Assembly (NCBI GenBank): GCA_963726125.1
Contig: CAVSBG010000002.1
Coordinates: 933,767 to 997,766 of the forward strand
Source: JAMXLO01 sp963726125
GTDB taxonomy: Bacteria; Pseudomonadota; Alphaproteobacteria; Acetobacterales; Acetobacteraceae
Length of the DNA: 64,000 nt
Direction of reading: 5' to 3'
Positions 28,126-37,773 of this stretch are shown in pieces. Both the position numbers and the translations under genes were made by a program. Below the pieces are notes generated by a model. It had not been told where the DNA came from and ran no database searches. It worked only from the letters and a program-made list of their open reading frames with translations. How positions within the stretch are numbered: position 1 is the first letter of the stretch; every line of letters starts with the position of its first letter.

Positions 28126-31100
28126 ATGGACGTCGCCACGCCCCTCACCATCCCACTTGCCGTCGTCACCCAGCGCATCTGGCTGGAATGCAAGCGGGCA
28201 CCGGAGAGCTCGGCCTATTTTGTGCCCTTCGTCTACCGCCTGAATCCCGGCGTCGACCCCGATCGGCTGGAGCAGGCGCTGCGCGAAACGGTCGAGGCGC
28301 ACCCCGCCTTACGTTCGGTGGTCCGCGAAGTGGATGGCAAGCCCTACCAGGTGATCCGGGAAACACCGGCGCAAATCCTGCAACGGTCGGACAGTTGGGA
28401 ATGGGCGATCACCAAGCCGTTCGACGTCGAGAACGGGCCGCTGTTCCGGTTCGTACTGTGCGGCGACATCTTCGTGCTCAACGGCAGCCACATGGTGCTG
28501 GACGGCGGCTCGATCCTGCTGCTGCTGGAGGAGGTTGGCGCCCGCTATCACGGCCAGCCGGTGGCGGCGCCCGGACCCGACGCCGCCGCCTGGGACGCAC
28601 ATGAACGTGCCTATCTGGAAAGCCCCGAGCACGAGGCGGACCGCGCATACTGGACCCAGGCATTGGCGCAGTCCGACTTTCACGCCGGTCTGCCGACGCG
28701 GCGCGAGAGCTATCGCGGCGAGCAGGACGGCAACCTCTACTTTTCGTTCCGCTTGCCGGAGATGAAGGTCAGTCCGTTCATCACCACGCTCGCACTGATC
28801 CAGGCGCTGATCCACCGCTACACCGAGCAGGAGATGGTGGCGGTGCTGTATCCCACCGACCTGCGCGGCAAGCCGTTTGCGCAGTCGATGGGCTCGTTCG
28901 TCAACTCGCTGATCGCGACCGCGAGCTTCACGCCGGAGCTGACCTTCGCCCAGTTGGTGCAGCAGGTGCAGGAGCAGCGGCGGGCGACCCGGGCGCACGA
29001 CCGCCTGTCGTTCCAGGAGGTGATCGCCGGCCTGCGCAGGGCGCGCCCCTCGGACGTCATCCAACTGCCAAACGTCTCGGTATCCTGGGCGCGGCCGGTC
29101 TGGCCGTTCGCGTTGGGCACCCCGCAGCACCTCGAGACGGTGGATTGCCAGAACGACCTGCTGTTCCTTGCCTTTGCCGAGGGCGATCGGGTCGACGTGC
29201 GGCTGCAATACAAGGCCGCACAGTTCACCCGGCGCTTCGTCGAGGAACTGGCCGAACATCTGGCACTGCTCGCCGAGCAGGTGATCGCGCATCCGGAGAC
29301 GCCGCTGTCGAAGCTGATGCTGGCTACCGAGGCAGAGGTGCGGCGGATCGAGACGGAGTGGACGCCGCCACCCGCGCCGCGCACCGACCTGCAACTGCTG
29401 CACGACGCATTCTCCGACTGGGCCGCGCGACAGCCGGACGCGCCGGCGCTGCTGATGCGCGAGCGCGTGCTCAGCTATGGCGAGATGGATCGGCTGACCA
29501 ACCGCATCGCGCACGGACTGCGCCGGCGTGGGGTCAAGCCGAACACGCTGGTCGCGGTGATGATGGAGAAGGGCTGGGAGCAGGCGGTGGCCTGCATGGC
29601 CATCCTCAAGGCGGGCGGTGGCTATCTGCCGATCAACGCCGCCTGGCCGGCCGAACGCATGGACAGCGTGATCGAGCAAGGCGAGGTGCATATCGTGCTG
29701 AGCCAGCAGCGCGTGCTGGATCGGCTGGGTCGCCCCGGTTTGGCGGTGGATGACGCCGCGCTGTGGGCGGACGAACCGGACAGCCGCTTGGAATCGGTCA
29801 ACGAGCTTGGCGACATTTGCTACGTCCTGTTCACCTCCGGCTCTACCGGCAAGCCGAAAGGCGTGACGCTGACCCATTTCAGCGTGATGAACACGCTGCG
29901 CAATGCCAACGAGCAGCATGGCGTCGGGCCGGGCGACCGGTCGCTGCAGCTGTCGGATTTCGCCTTCGACCTGTCGGTCTACGACATCTTCGGCATGCTC
30001 GCGGCCGGCGCCGGCGTGGTGATCCCGGATGAAGCGCGGCACCTGGAGCCGCCGCACTGGGTGGAGATCGCGCGCCAGCACAAGGCAACGATATGGCTGA
30101 GCGTGCCGATGTATGCGGATATGTGGGTGCAGTCGGGCGAGGCTCTGCCCAGCATGCGTGTGTTCATGATGGGCGGCGACAAGATCCCGACCGACCTGCC
30201 GGACCGCATGCGCCCGCTGGCGCCCGGTGCGGCGATCTGGAGCGTGGGCGGGCCGACGGAGACCTCCATCATCTCCAACTGGTACCCCATCGTCGAGGTG
30301 GATCCGATCTGGACCACCATCCCGTATGGCCGCGCCATGCTCAACCAGAAGATGTTCGTGCTCGATCACGGGCTCAACCAATGCCCGCCGTTCATGCCAG
30401 GCCGGATCTTCATGGGCGGCGTGTGCCTGGCGCGCGGCTATTGGAAGGACCAGGAGAAGACCGACGCCGCCTTCGTCACCTATCCGGCGACCGGCGAGCG
30501 CATCTACTACACGGGCGACCTTGGCCGCTGGCTGCCGGATGGGCAGGTGGAGTTCCTGGGCCGGGCCGACTTCCAGGTGAAGATCAACGGCTTCCGGATC
30601 GAACTCGGCGAGATCGAGGGCGCCATCCAGGCGCTGCCCGGCGTGAAGGCCGCACTGGTTGACGGGCAGGAGCAGCCCAATGGCAAGGGCAAGTTCCTGG
30701 TGGCGTATGTCGTCTCGGAGGAGGCGCTGGATGCGGCGCAGATGCGGGCGGCGTTACAGGATCGGCTCCCCTACTACATGATCCCGCGCGTGTTCGTGCC
30801 GCTTGGAGCGCATCCCGCTCTCGGCCAATGGCAAGGTCGATCGCAGGGCGCTGCCTCGGCCGGATGTCGTGCAAATGCCAGGCGAGCTGCCCTACGTCGC
30901 GCCGCGCACCGCGACCGAGGCGACGCTGGTGGACATCTGGCAAGCGGTGCTGAAGCACGAACCGATCGGCATCCACGACAACTTCTATGCGCTTGGCGGC
31001 GACTCGCTGCTGTCCGTGCAAATCGGCATCAAGGCGCGGGAGGCCGGGCTGCCGATAGATCCCACTGCGTTGAATCGCACCCCCACCATCGCGGAGCTGG

Positions 31101-32339
31101 TGCAAGGCCTCGTGCCGGCGCGCGAAGTGCAGGCGGGCGAGGCAACGGGCGACGTGAAGTTGTCGCCCATGCAGCGCTACTACTTCTCCTGGGCGACCGT
31201 GCGGCCGCAGCAGTTCAACGTCTCGGCGGTGTTCCGTTGCTCGCTGGAGCCGGAGCGGCTGCGGGCCGCATTGCAGAAGCTGGTGACGCATCTCGACGCG
31301 CTGCGGCTGCGGTTCCAGGACGGGCGGCAGTTCTATGCCGAGGAGGGGTTGGAGGTGCCGCTGGAATGCGCCGACATCCCGCTCGCCGAGGTCGGGCGCG
31401 CGGGCAGCGCAGATGCAGGAGACCATCGACATTGCGCACGGCCCGATCATGCGTGCGGCGCCCTGTTCACCACCGAGCAAGGGCAGCGGCTGGTGCTGAT
31501 CTGCCACCATCTGGTGACCGATGGCCTGTCCTGGGGGACCGTGGTGACGGATTTGCAGCGCGTCTATCTCGGCCAGGCGCTGGCGCCGGCGGGCGGCACC
31601 TACAAGTCCTGGGTGGAGGGGCTGATCCGGTTCGCCGCAAGCCCCGAGGCCGAGGCGCAACTGCCTTATTGGCTCGATCAGCAGGGCCCGACGTTCACGC
31701 CCGACAGCGACCGGCCCGGCGCCCGGCAGCGCGACATCGTCACCCTGGAAAGCCCGATGCTGGACCAGGCACCGCCCAATCCGTACGAGCGGGTCGCCGC
31801 TGCGCTGGTGGAGGCGTCGGGCCAGGGCCGCCTGATGCTGCACGTGGTGGGCCACGGGCGGGAGCCTGTGGTGGAGGGGGTCGATCCGATCCGCATCTGC
31901 GGCTGGTTCACCACCCACACGCCGATCGTGCTGTCGGGCGGGCTACAGGAGGTGGCGGGGCAGCTTCGCGGGATGCCGCAGCACGGCATCGCCCATGGCG
32001 CGCTGCGCGCCTACCATCCGCGCGGCGCAGAACTGGCGGTGCAGGACCAGGTCAAGATCCTCTACAACTTCTTCGGCGAGACCTGGGACAGCAGTCTCCA
32101 CGGTGCGGTGTTCCAGAATCCGGAAGCCGAACTGCTCTACCTCAAGAACCACGCCTACGCTGACAACCCAGCGGATTTCTGGCTGTATCTCGTCGCCATC
32201 ATCCATGCCGGCAAGCTGCTGATCCGGTTCCAGGTACTCGTCCGTCAACTATCGCGAGGCAACCATCCGCGCCCTGGCCGACCGGATGCGCGCCAGCCTG
32301 CTTGCGCATCTCCACGAACCAGTCGCCGCCCCGGCATGA
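28126..32339 (+). CDS. Single-module nonribosomal peptide synthetase (C-A-T-E), frameshifted
   Basis: Domains in order, by approximate nucleotide position: condensation (28150-29350), whose HHxxxDG-type motif is NGSHMVLDGGS with the first His replaced by Ser; adenylation (29390-30870), with LFTSGSTGKPKG, FDLSVYDIFG, VGGPTETSI, YYTGDLGRW and PLSANGKVDRR; carrier (30900-31100), with NFYALGGDSLLSVQ; and epimerization (31150-32330), with CHHLVTDGLSW, GHGREPVVEGVD and ICGWFTTHTP. Frames change at about 30804, again at 31396-31408 with compensation near 31460, and at about 32233; each is repaired by one base. No thioesterase domain is present. The stop overlaps the MFS start (ATGA). It activates one amino acid, epimerises it and joins it to an upstream acyl or aminoacyl donor that is not encoded here. 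Confidence 0.85.
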
Positions 32340-33547
32340 TCGCACTCTATCTGCTGATCCTGGTCGATTCGATCAGCGCGACCGTCATCATCCCGCTGCT
32401 CGGTCCGCTGTTGATCGAGCCGGCAACGCTGGTGTTCCTGCCAGACGCGTCGCTGCCGCTGCGCAACTTCGTCAGCGGGCTGCTGGTGGCGGTCTACGTC
32501 TTCCTGATGCTGTACATGGCGCCGGTGCTGGGGCGGCTGTCGGACCAATGGGGCCGGCGGCCGGTGCTGCTGTTGTGCGGGGCGGGCGTGCTGCTCGGCA
32601 ACGTGTTTGCCGGGCTCGCGATCGACCTGCACAGCCTGCCTCTGCTGTTCCTCGGGCGGCTGATCGGCGGCGCCACCGCCGCGGCCCAACCCACCGCACA
32701 GGCGGCGCTGGTGGATACCGGCAGCAACAAGCCTCGGCTGCTGAGCTATAGCATGCTGTTCTCCTCGCTCGGGTTCGTGCTGGGGCCGGTGGTGGCATCA
32801 GGCCTGTCCACGATCTCGTTTGCGGCGCCGCTGTATCTTTGCACGCTGCTGACGCTGGTCGCCCTGGTGCTGTTCCTGACCAGCTACCGGGAGGAGGCGA
32901 AGCCGGGGCAGCAAGTCGATTGGTCCAGCATTTCGATCTGGGAAGGGGTGAGCTGCTTCCGGGATGCGGCGAGCGACGTGGCGGTGCGGGGCATCCTCGG
33001 CGGCTTCCTGCTGATGCAGGTGGCGTGGGGCAGCTTCTTTGTTTTCGTCTCGGTCTACCTGATGGAAGCGCCCGGCTTGCGGCTCAGTCTGACGCAGGTG
33101 GGTGCGTTCATGTCGATCATGGGGATCGGGTTCTGCATCTCGAACGGGCTGGTGCAGCCGGCGCTGTCGGAGCGGTTCGGAATGCGCACCCTGGCGGTTG
33201 CCGGGCTCGCGCTGAATGCTGCCACGATGGTGCTATGCCTGATGCTGGACTCGGCTTATCAGGAATACGCGGCGGCGCTGATCGCGGGCATCACGGTCAA
33301 CATCGCGTTTCCCTCGATCGTGACCATGCTGTCGGACCGGGTAGCGCCGGAGCGGCAGGGCTGGATCCTGGGCATGGTGGGTTCGGCCGCGGCAATGGGG
33401 TGGGGCATTTCCTCGGTGATCTCGGGGGCGCTGGGCGGGCTGGGGCACGCATTGCCGGTCATGCTGGCGGCGGCGTTGATGGCTGGGGCCGCGCTGGCAA
33501 TGACGGTGGCGGGCGCTGGTTGGCAGCGCGCCGAGGCGCCAGGCTGA
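32336..33547 (+). CDS. MFS transporter, likely exporter of the NRPS product
   Basis: This 403-residue major facilitator protein has about 12 membrane helices. The loop 2-3 motif is GRLSDQWGRRPVLLLCGAG, and other helices include LFLGRLIGGATAAAQPTAQ and MLFSSLGFVLGPVVAS, typical of drug/H+ antiporters. It starts at an ATG overlapping the NRPS stop, so it is translationally coupled to the synthetase. That context makes product export the likely role. Confidence 0.9.
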   Translation: MIALYLLILVDSISATVIIPLLGPLLIEPATLVFLPDASLPLRNFVSGLLVAVYVFLMLYMAPVLGRLSDQWGRRPVLLLCGAGVLLGNVFAGLAIDLHSLPLLFLGRLIGGATAAAQPTAQAALVDTGSNKPRLLSYSMLFSSLGFVLGPVVASGLSTISFAAPLYLCTLLTLVALVLFLTSYREEAKPGQQVDWSSISIWEGVSCFRDAASDVAVRGILGGFLLMQVAWGSFFVFVSVYLMEAPGLRLSLTQVGAFMSIMGIGFCISNGLVQPALSERFGMRTLAVAGLALNAATMVLCLMLDSAYQEYAAALIAGITVNIAFPSIVTMLSDRVAPERQGWILGMVGSAAAMGWGISSVISGALGGLGHALPVMLAAALMAGAALAMTVAGAGWQRAEAPG

Positions 33548-33708
33548 GCAAGGACTGATCGAGCGCAATGCCGGTGTCCTGGGCGCAGTCACCGCAGCAC
33601 TTCCCCCGTTGTCGCAGGCGCGGGCTTTCGGAGCCGTCGAGAGCATCCGGCGGTCGTAGTACAAGCTCGGCAAGCCGCGCTATCCCAACGCAAGCTGCCT
33701 CTTGCCGT

Positions 33709-34920
33709 CTACACTTGCAGGACCTCATCGAGCCAATCCAGCACCCTGGCGTTCAGCAACGACCGGTTCCGCATTTCACAGTGTCCTCCCGCGCCTTGCG
33801 CCGCAGTGAAGCGGGTCAGCGCTTTCGAGCAACGTAGCGCATCGAAGAAGGCCTGCGCGCCGGCGGCGAGGGGATCGTTCTCCGCTGCGGTCAGCAGCGT
33901 CGGACAGGTTATCTGTTCGGCGCGCCCATCCATGGTGAATGGTTCTGCGGCGCGCAGAAAGTCGCGCAGAGTGCTGACACCGTGAACCCAATAGCCGCGC
34001 TGCATGATGCTCCAGCGCAGCTTGGGGGTATTCATGATGACCTGCTCCATGCGGTCGAGCATCTGCTGGTCGAGTTCCGCCAGATTGCTGACGGCATCCG
34101 GCGCGGCGCCGAGTTTGATGGCGAAGTCACGGATGCCGCCGCTGATGCTCCATTCGCCAGGGTCCGCGACACAGGCCGCGAGGCGATGTTCGCCGGAGAC
34201 GGCGCGCGGGGCCAGATAGCCGCCGAGACTCCAGCCGTAGAGCGCGATGCGTGCCGGATCGATCAGCGGCATTTCGATGGCAAGGTCGACGACAGCACGG
34301 ACGACCGTTTCCCAATCGGGGCGCAGGCGCAGTCCCTGCTGATACAGGGCTGCACCTTGGCCTGGGCCATCGAAAATCAGACAGTGATAGCCACGTTGCG
34401 CGGCAGCGACGGCCGAGGCGAAGTACGTGTCGGTGACGGTCGCGTCATAGCCGTTGGTGAGGATAAGCAAGGGCCGAACCTGATTGGCGCGCCCGGTGGC
34501 GGGGATGAAATAGGCGGGCAGTGACGTGCCTTCGAATGGAATGCGCAGCGGTTCGATTGGAGGGTCTGACAGCGCAAGGGCTTTGTCGAAGCTGTCGATC
34601 TGTTTGCTGAAGGCTGTTAGCAGGCGCGGATCGACCGGCTCGCCATAGAGCGGATGATAGGACGCATCGTAGGCGCATGCCGCCTTCAGGAAGAACTCAC
34701 GCGCGGTGGCTGTGCGGCGCTTCGCAAGGGCTGCCTCGGCCTCTCCTGCGAGGGTATCCCCCATTGCCGTCCAGGCCGCGTGGAAGGCGCTGTCGTCACC
34801 ATCGCCGACACGTTTTGCCACAGCCTGGATCTCGCCGAAGTCGAGGCCGCCGTAGCGGATATATGCCAGCGGCCAGGTGCCGAATTCGTCGTGCAGGTCG
34901 TTGGCGAAGATCAGTCCCAT
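33709..34920 (-). CDS. Alpha/beta hydrolase (FrsA/dihydropseudooxynicotine-hydrolase-like)
   Basis: This 403-residue protein has an N-terminal helical region followed by an alpha/beta hydrolase core. The oxyanion region is LLILTNGYDATVTDTY, the nucleophile elbow is ALYGWSLGGYLAPRA, the acid lies around TAAENDPLAAGA, and the histidine is in GAGGHCEMRN. This layout matches the 2,6-dihydropseudooxynicotine hydrolase/FrsA-like group, which cuts C-C or ester bonds. The start at 34920 is set by a GGAGGA site. It converges on the MFS gene, with 161 bp between. The substrate is unknown, but a link to the NRPS or to the upstream hydroxylase is possible. Confidence 0.85.
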   Translation of the reverse strand: MGLIFANDLHDEFGTWPLAYIRYGGLDFGEIQAVAKRVGDGDDSAFHAAWTAMGDTLAGEAEAALAKRRTATAREFFLKAACAYDASYHPLYGEPVDPRLLTAFSKQIDSFDKALALSDPPIEPLRIPFEGTSLPAYFIPATGRANQVRPLLILTNGYDATVTDTYFASAVAAAQRGYHCLIFDGPGQGAALYQQGLRLRPDWETVVRAVVDLAIEMPLIDPARIALYGWSLGGYLAPRAVSGEHRLAACVADPGEWSISGGIRDFAIKLGAAPDAVSNLAELDQQMLDRMEQVIMNTPKLRWSIMQRGYWVHGVSTLRDFLRAAEPFTMDGRAEQITCPTLLTAAENDPLAAGAQAFFDALRCSKALTRFTAAQGAGGHCEMRNRSLLNARVLDWLDEVLQV

Positions 34921-35025
34921 TGGTTCCTCCGGCATTGCGACAGCGATCGAGCTGATCGGATCATGCAACATTCCACGTTGTCTCGTCAGACCCGGTAATT
35001 GCCTCGATTCGATGACTGTTGCGAT

Positions 35026-36192
35026 TTACTTGTGGTCGGCAGGCACGGCGGAATCGTCATCGTCCGGTTCCGCATCAAAGAGATGGCCGTGGGGCGGCAG
35101 GACATCACCTGGCCGGATGACGGTGCTGGCTCTCGGGCTGGCGAGCCATGCCGGCTGATCGTCGCGGTAGATAAAATCATGAACCCCGCGATGACCGCAG
35201 ATGAAGGCAATGAACGCGATCGCGAGGCCGATCGGCACACGGGTCAGCGCGGGCGCAAGATGCCGCATCGGTCGTGGCGGGACGCCAGCGCCGGCGATCA
35301 CCAGAATGAGCGCCCCAAGGATTATTGCATGACCGATCAGGTCGACCCGGCCGAATGGATAGACAGCCGCCGACATGATGATGAACAGCATCAGCGCGGA
35401 GAGCCGCCGGACGAGCGGTGACCATAAGAGACCAAACCCAAGCGTAAATTCCGCTACACCGGACATCGTGATGAAGGTTCGCAACGGAAGCCCGAGCGCG
35501 AGATAAGGCTTCTTTTCGAGAAGGGGCAGGAACCATCCGGGGTAATTGAACTTTTCCAGGCTGGACCACATCAGCGCGAGCGCGATGCCCACACGCAGCG
35601 CGTCAAAACGCCAGCCTCGCCAGCGCTCATCGTCCAGGCTCGCGAGCACAAGATAGCAGGCCATGCCGAAGCCAAGCGTCACGTAATCGAGCATATGGAA
35701 CAGATCGTAATCGAGCAGCGCATAGAGCCAGAGCCCGATGATGCCGGCTGCGGCGAACGGGTATAGCCGCCGGGAGAACAGACACATCGCGATCAGCAGC
35801 TGTATCCAGCCGACCCATCGTGCGTCGGTGAGGAGTTCGGGAGTCAGAATGGTCGTGCCGGTGGTGAACAATGCAACGAAAAAGCCGCCCATGATGCAAA
35901 CTATGAACTGATCGGCTCGTGCGAGCAGCGGCGCCGTCAGCCAGTCGAGATACGTGCTAACGCTTCGGCCAAGTGGCGTCCGCTCGGCGACGATGGTAGC
36001 GAGGAACAGTGCGAGCACGAGCGCAGCTGCGATCCAGAAAGCCGACTGCGACAGGGCATCTGCCATCGGCACCGGCTTGGTGGAGATTTCATACGGCTCG
36101 AACCATTTGACGTGCGCCAGCGATGGTGTGGGGCACGCGAACACAACCATGACGACAGCAATGGCCCACGGGGATCGGTGAAGCCACATCAC
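35026..36192 (-). CDS. Polytopic membrane protein, DoxX-like
   Basis: This 388-residue protein has a signal-like first helix, then an extracytoplasmic stretch AHVKWFEPYEIS and about ten further membrane helices. The distal half, with RVGIALALMWSSLEKFNYPG and GVAEFTLGFGLLWSPLVRRL, resembles the DoxX/SURF4 family. It ends in a polar, acidic tail (DAEPDDDDSAVPADHK). Its function is not known. It lies between the HpaB-like gene and the hydrolase on the same strand, with gaps of 54 and about 105 bp. Confidence 0.7.
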   Translation of the reverse strand: MMWLHRSPWAIAVVMVVFACPTPSLAHVKWFEPYEISTKPVPMADALSQSAFWIAAALVLALFLATIVAERTPLGRSVSTYLDWLTAPLLARADQFIVCIMGGFFVALFTTGTTILTPELLTDARWVGWIQLLIAMCLFSRRLYPFAAAGIIGLWLYALLDYDLFHMLDYVTLGFGMACYLVLASLDDERWRGWRFDALRVGIALALMWSSLEKFNYPGWFLPLLEKKPYLALGLPLRTFITMSGVAEFTLGFGLLWSPLVRRLSALMLFIIMSAAVYPFGRVDLIGHAIILGALILVIAGAGVPPRPMRHLAPALTRVPIGLAIAFIAFICGHRGVHDFIYRDDQPAWLASPRASTVIRPGDVLPPHGHLFDAEPDDDDSAVPADHK

Positions 36193-36246
36193 AAAGCCTG
36201 CTCCACCGGACGGCCCACCACTCGCACGCGGCGGCGCTTCTCAGAC

Positions 36247-37701
36247 TCAGGTTCCGACGTCATAGGTCGACAGCAATCGATCGACCATGCCACACGCCTG
36301 CTCCCAATCGAACGTGCGATAGCTGTGGGCGGTGGTGACGAAGCGGGCGCCGGCGTAGAACATTTCATATTGCGTGTGACGCGATGCGAACTCCGATCCG
36401 ATGGCGTCCCAGGCGGCTTTCAGCAGCTTGACCTTTTGGTCCGAACCGAAGTTAGGCGAGCGTTGTGATTTGCGGATGATCGCGGCGAGCGCAGGGTTTG
36501 TCCAGTCTCGGAACGACGATGGCAGCATGATGAGCGCCCCACCGGCGAGGTCGCGGATGAGATTGACCAGGCGCGGGTAAAGCTCCTGCGTCGTCACGTG
36601 GGCGGCGTAGACCATGTGTCTGTTGGGCAGGTAGAATCCGCCGCGCACGCTGCCCGCGGACTCCATGCCGTACACCATGGATTCAACCACGGTCGCATGA
36701 GCGGCAAGGGCGCCGAGCTGTTCGCGCACCTGCGGCATGTTGGTGGTGCCGATGGCCTCGGTGATCTTGTGCGCGAGGCCCACCAGGAACTTCAGCTTTA
36801 CCGACAGGCGCACCTGCGCCTGGTAGTTCTGGAAGATGTGGCCTGGCGTGTCGTGGAACTGGGCGCGGCACATGTCGGTGTCGCGGTGCACGAAGACGCG
36901 GTCCCATGGCACCTTCACGTCGTCGAAGTAAAGCAACGCGTCGTTCTCGTCGAAGCGGGATGACAGCGGATTGTCGTAGATCGAAACCGCATGTGCCTCG
37001 TAGCTCTTGCGCGACAGCACGCGCAGGCCGGGCGCGTTCATCGGCAGGGCGCAGGAGAACGCGAGGGCTTCCTCGCCCGGGCGAAGTGGCTGAAGGTTGG
37101 CGACCAGCACCTCGTTGGCCATGATCGAGCTGGTGCCGAGCATCTTGGCTCCGCGTATCGTCAGGCCCGTGGTGTCTTCATCGACGATCTGCGCGACGAG
37201 TTCCTCCGGCTGGTCGCCCCAATCCTTGGAGCGGTCGGCTTGCGGATTGACGATGACATAGGTCAGGAAGAGATCGTTTCTTGAGGCATAGTCTGCGTAA
37301 TCGGCAAGCGCGGCGGCGCGTGCAGGCCCGTGCTTCGCGAAAACCTCGATGCCCATGCATTGGCCAATGAGGGCCGATGCGACGTGGTCGGGCGAGCGGC
37401 CCATGAAGCCAAAGCTTTGGTGCGCCCAGGCCTGAAGGGCTTTGCGGCGGGTCACCAGGTCGTCGTAGCTACGGGGCATCTGCCAGCCACGGTTCACTCG
37501 GCGTGTGGCGCCGTCGGGCAGGAACGTCATCAGCTCCAGGTTTTCCGGGCGCGCCTGGTAGTCGTAGAGGCTCGCAGCGGATGCGACGGCGTTGCGGAAT
37601 GCGGGATGCGTAGTGACGTCGTCGACCTGCTGGCCGTCGATGTAGACGGTGCGTCCGTCCCTCAGCGACTGGATGTGATCAGCGCCGGCCTTGCACTGCA
37701 T
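36247..37701 (-). CDS. HpaB-family FADH2-dependent 4-hydroxyphenylacetate-type 3-hydroxylase
   Basis: This 484-residue protein shows the HpaB layout: DGRTVYIDGQQVDDVTTHPA at the N-terminus, then GRSPDHVAS, YVIVNPQADRSKDW, GLTIRGAKMLGTSSIMANEV, FDDVKVPWDRVFVHRDTDMC and the C-terminal helical region with GGALIMLPSSFRDW. It should ortho-hydroxylate a phenolic substrate using FADH2 from a separate reductase (HpaC), which is not in this window. The start at 37701 is preferred over 37710 because the GGGGA site would be too close to the latter. It is divergent from the dipeptidase gene, with about 70 bp between. Confidence 0.9.
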   Translation of the reverse strand: MQCKAGADHIQSLRDGRTVYIDGQQVDDVTTHPAFRNAVASAASLYDYQARPENLELMTFLPDGATRRVNRGWQMPRSYDDLVTRRKALQAWAHQSFGFMGRSPDHVASALIGQCMGIEVFAKHGPARAAALADYADYASRNDLFLTYVIVNPQADRSKDWGDQPEELVAQIVDEDTTGLTIRGAKMLGTSSIMANEVLVANLQPLRPGEEALAFSCALPMNAPGLRVLSRKSYEAHAVSIYDNPLSSRFDENDALLYFDDVKVPWDRVFVHRDTDMCRAQFHDTPGHIFQNYQAQVRLSVKLKFLVGLAHKITEAIGTTNMPQVREQLGALAAHATVVESMVYGMESAGSVRGGFYLPNRHMVYAAHVTTQELYPRLVNLIRDLAGGALIMLPSSFRDWTNPALAAIIRKSQRSPNFGSDQKVKLLKAAWDAIGSEFASRHTQYEMFYAGARFVTTAHSYRTFDWEQACGMVDRLLSTYDVGT

Positions 37702-37773
37702 TGGTGACATTCCCCATGCTTGGTCACGACCTTATAGCGAATCCTGGTGATGCCGGGCGGTTTTGGAGGACCC

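Noticed and set aside
28309..30381. A 690-codon minus-strand open frame opposite the NRPS
   Set aside because: It lies fully antisense to conserved C and A domains and shows no domain of its own.
33548..33708. Possible short gene between the MFS and hydrolase genes (Cys-rich frame reading CCGDCAQDTG)
   Set aside because: It is 160 bp between converging genes; the frame runs antisense into the MFS gene and has no start signal.
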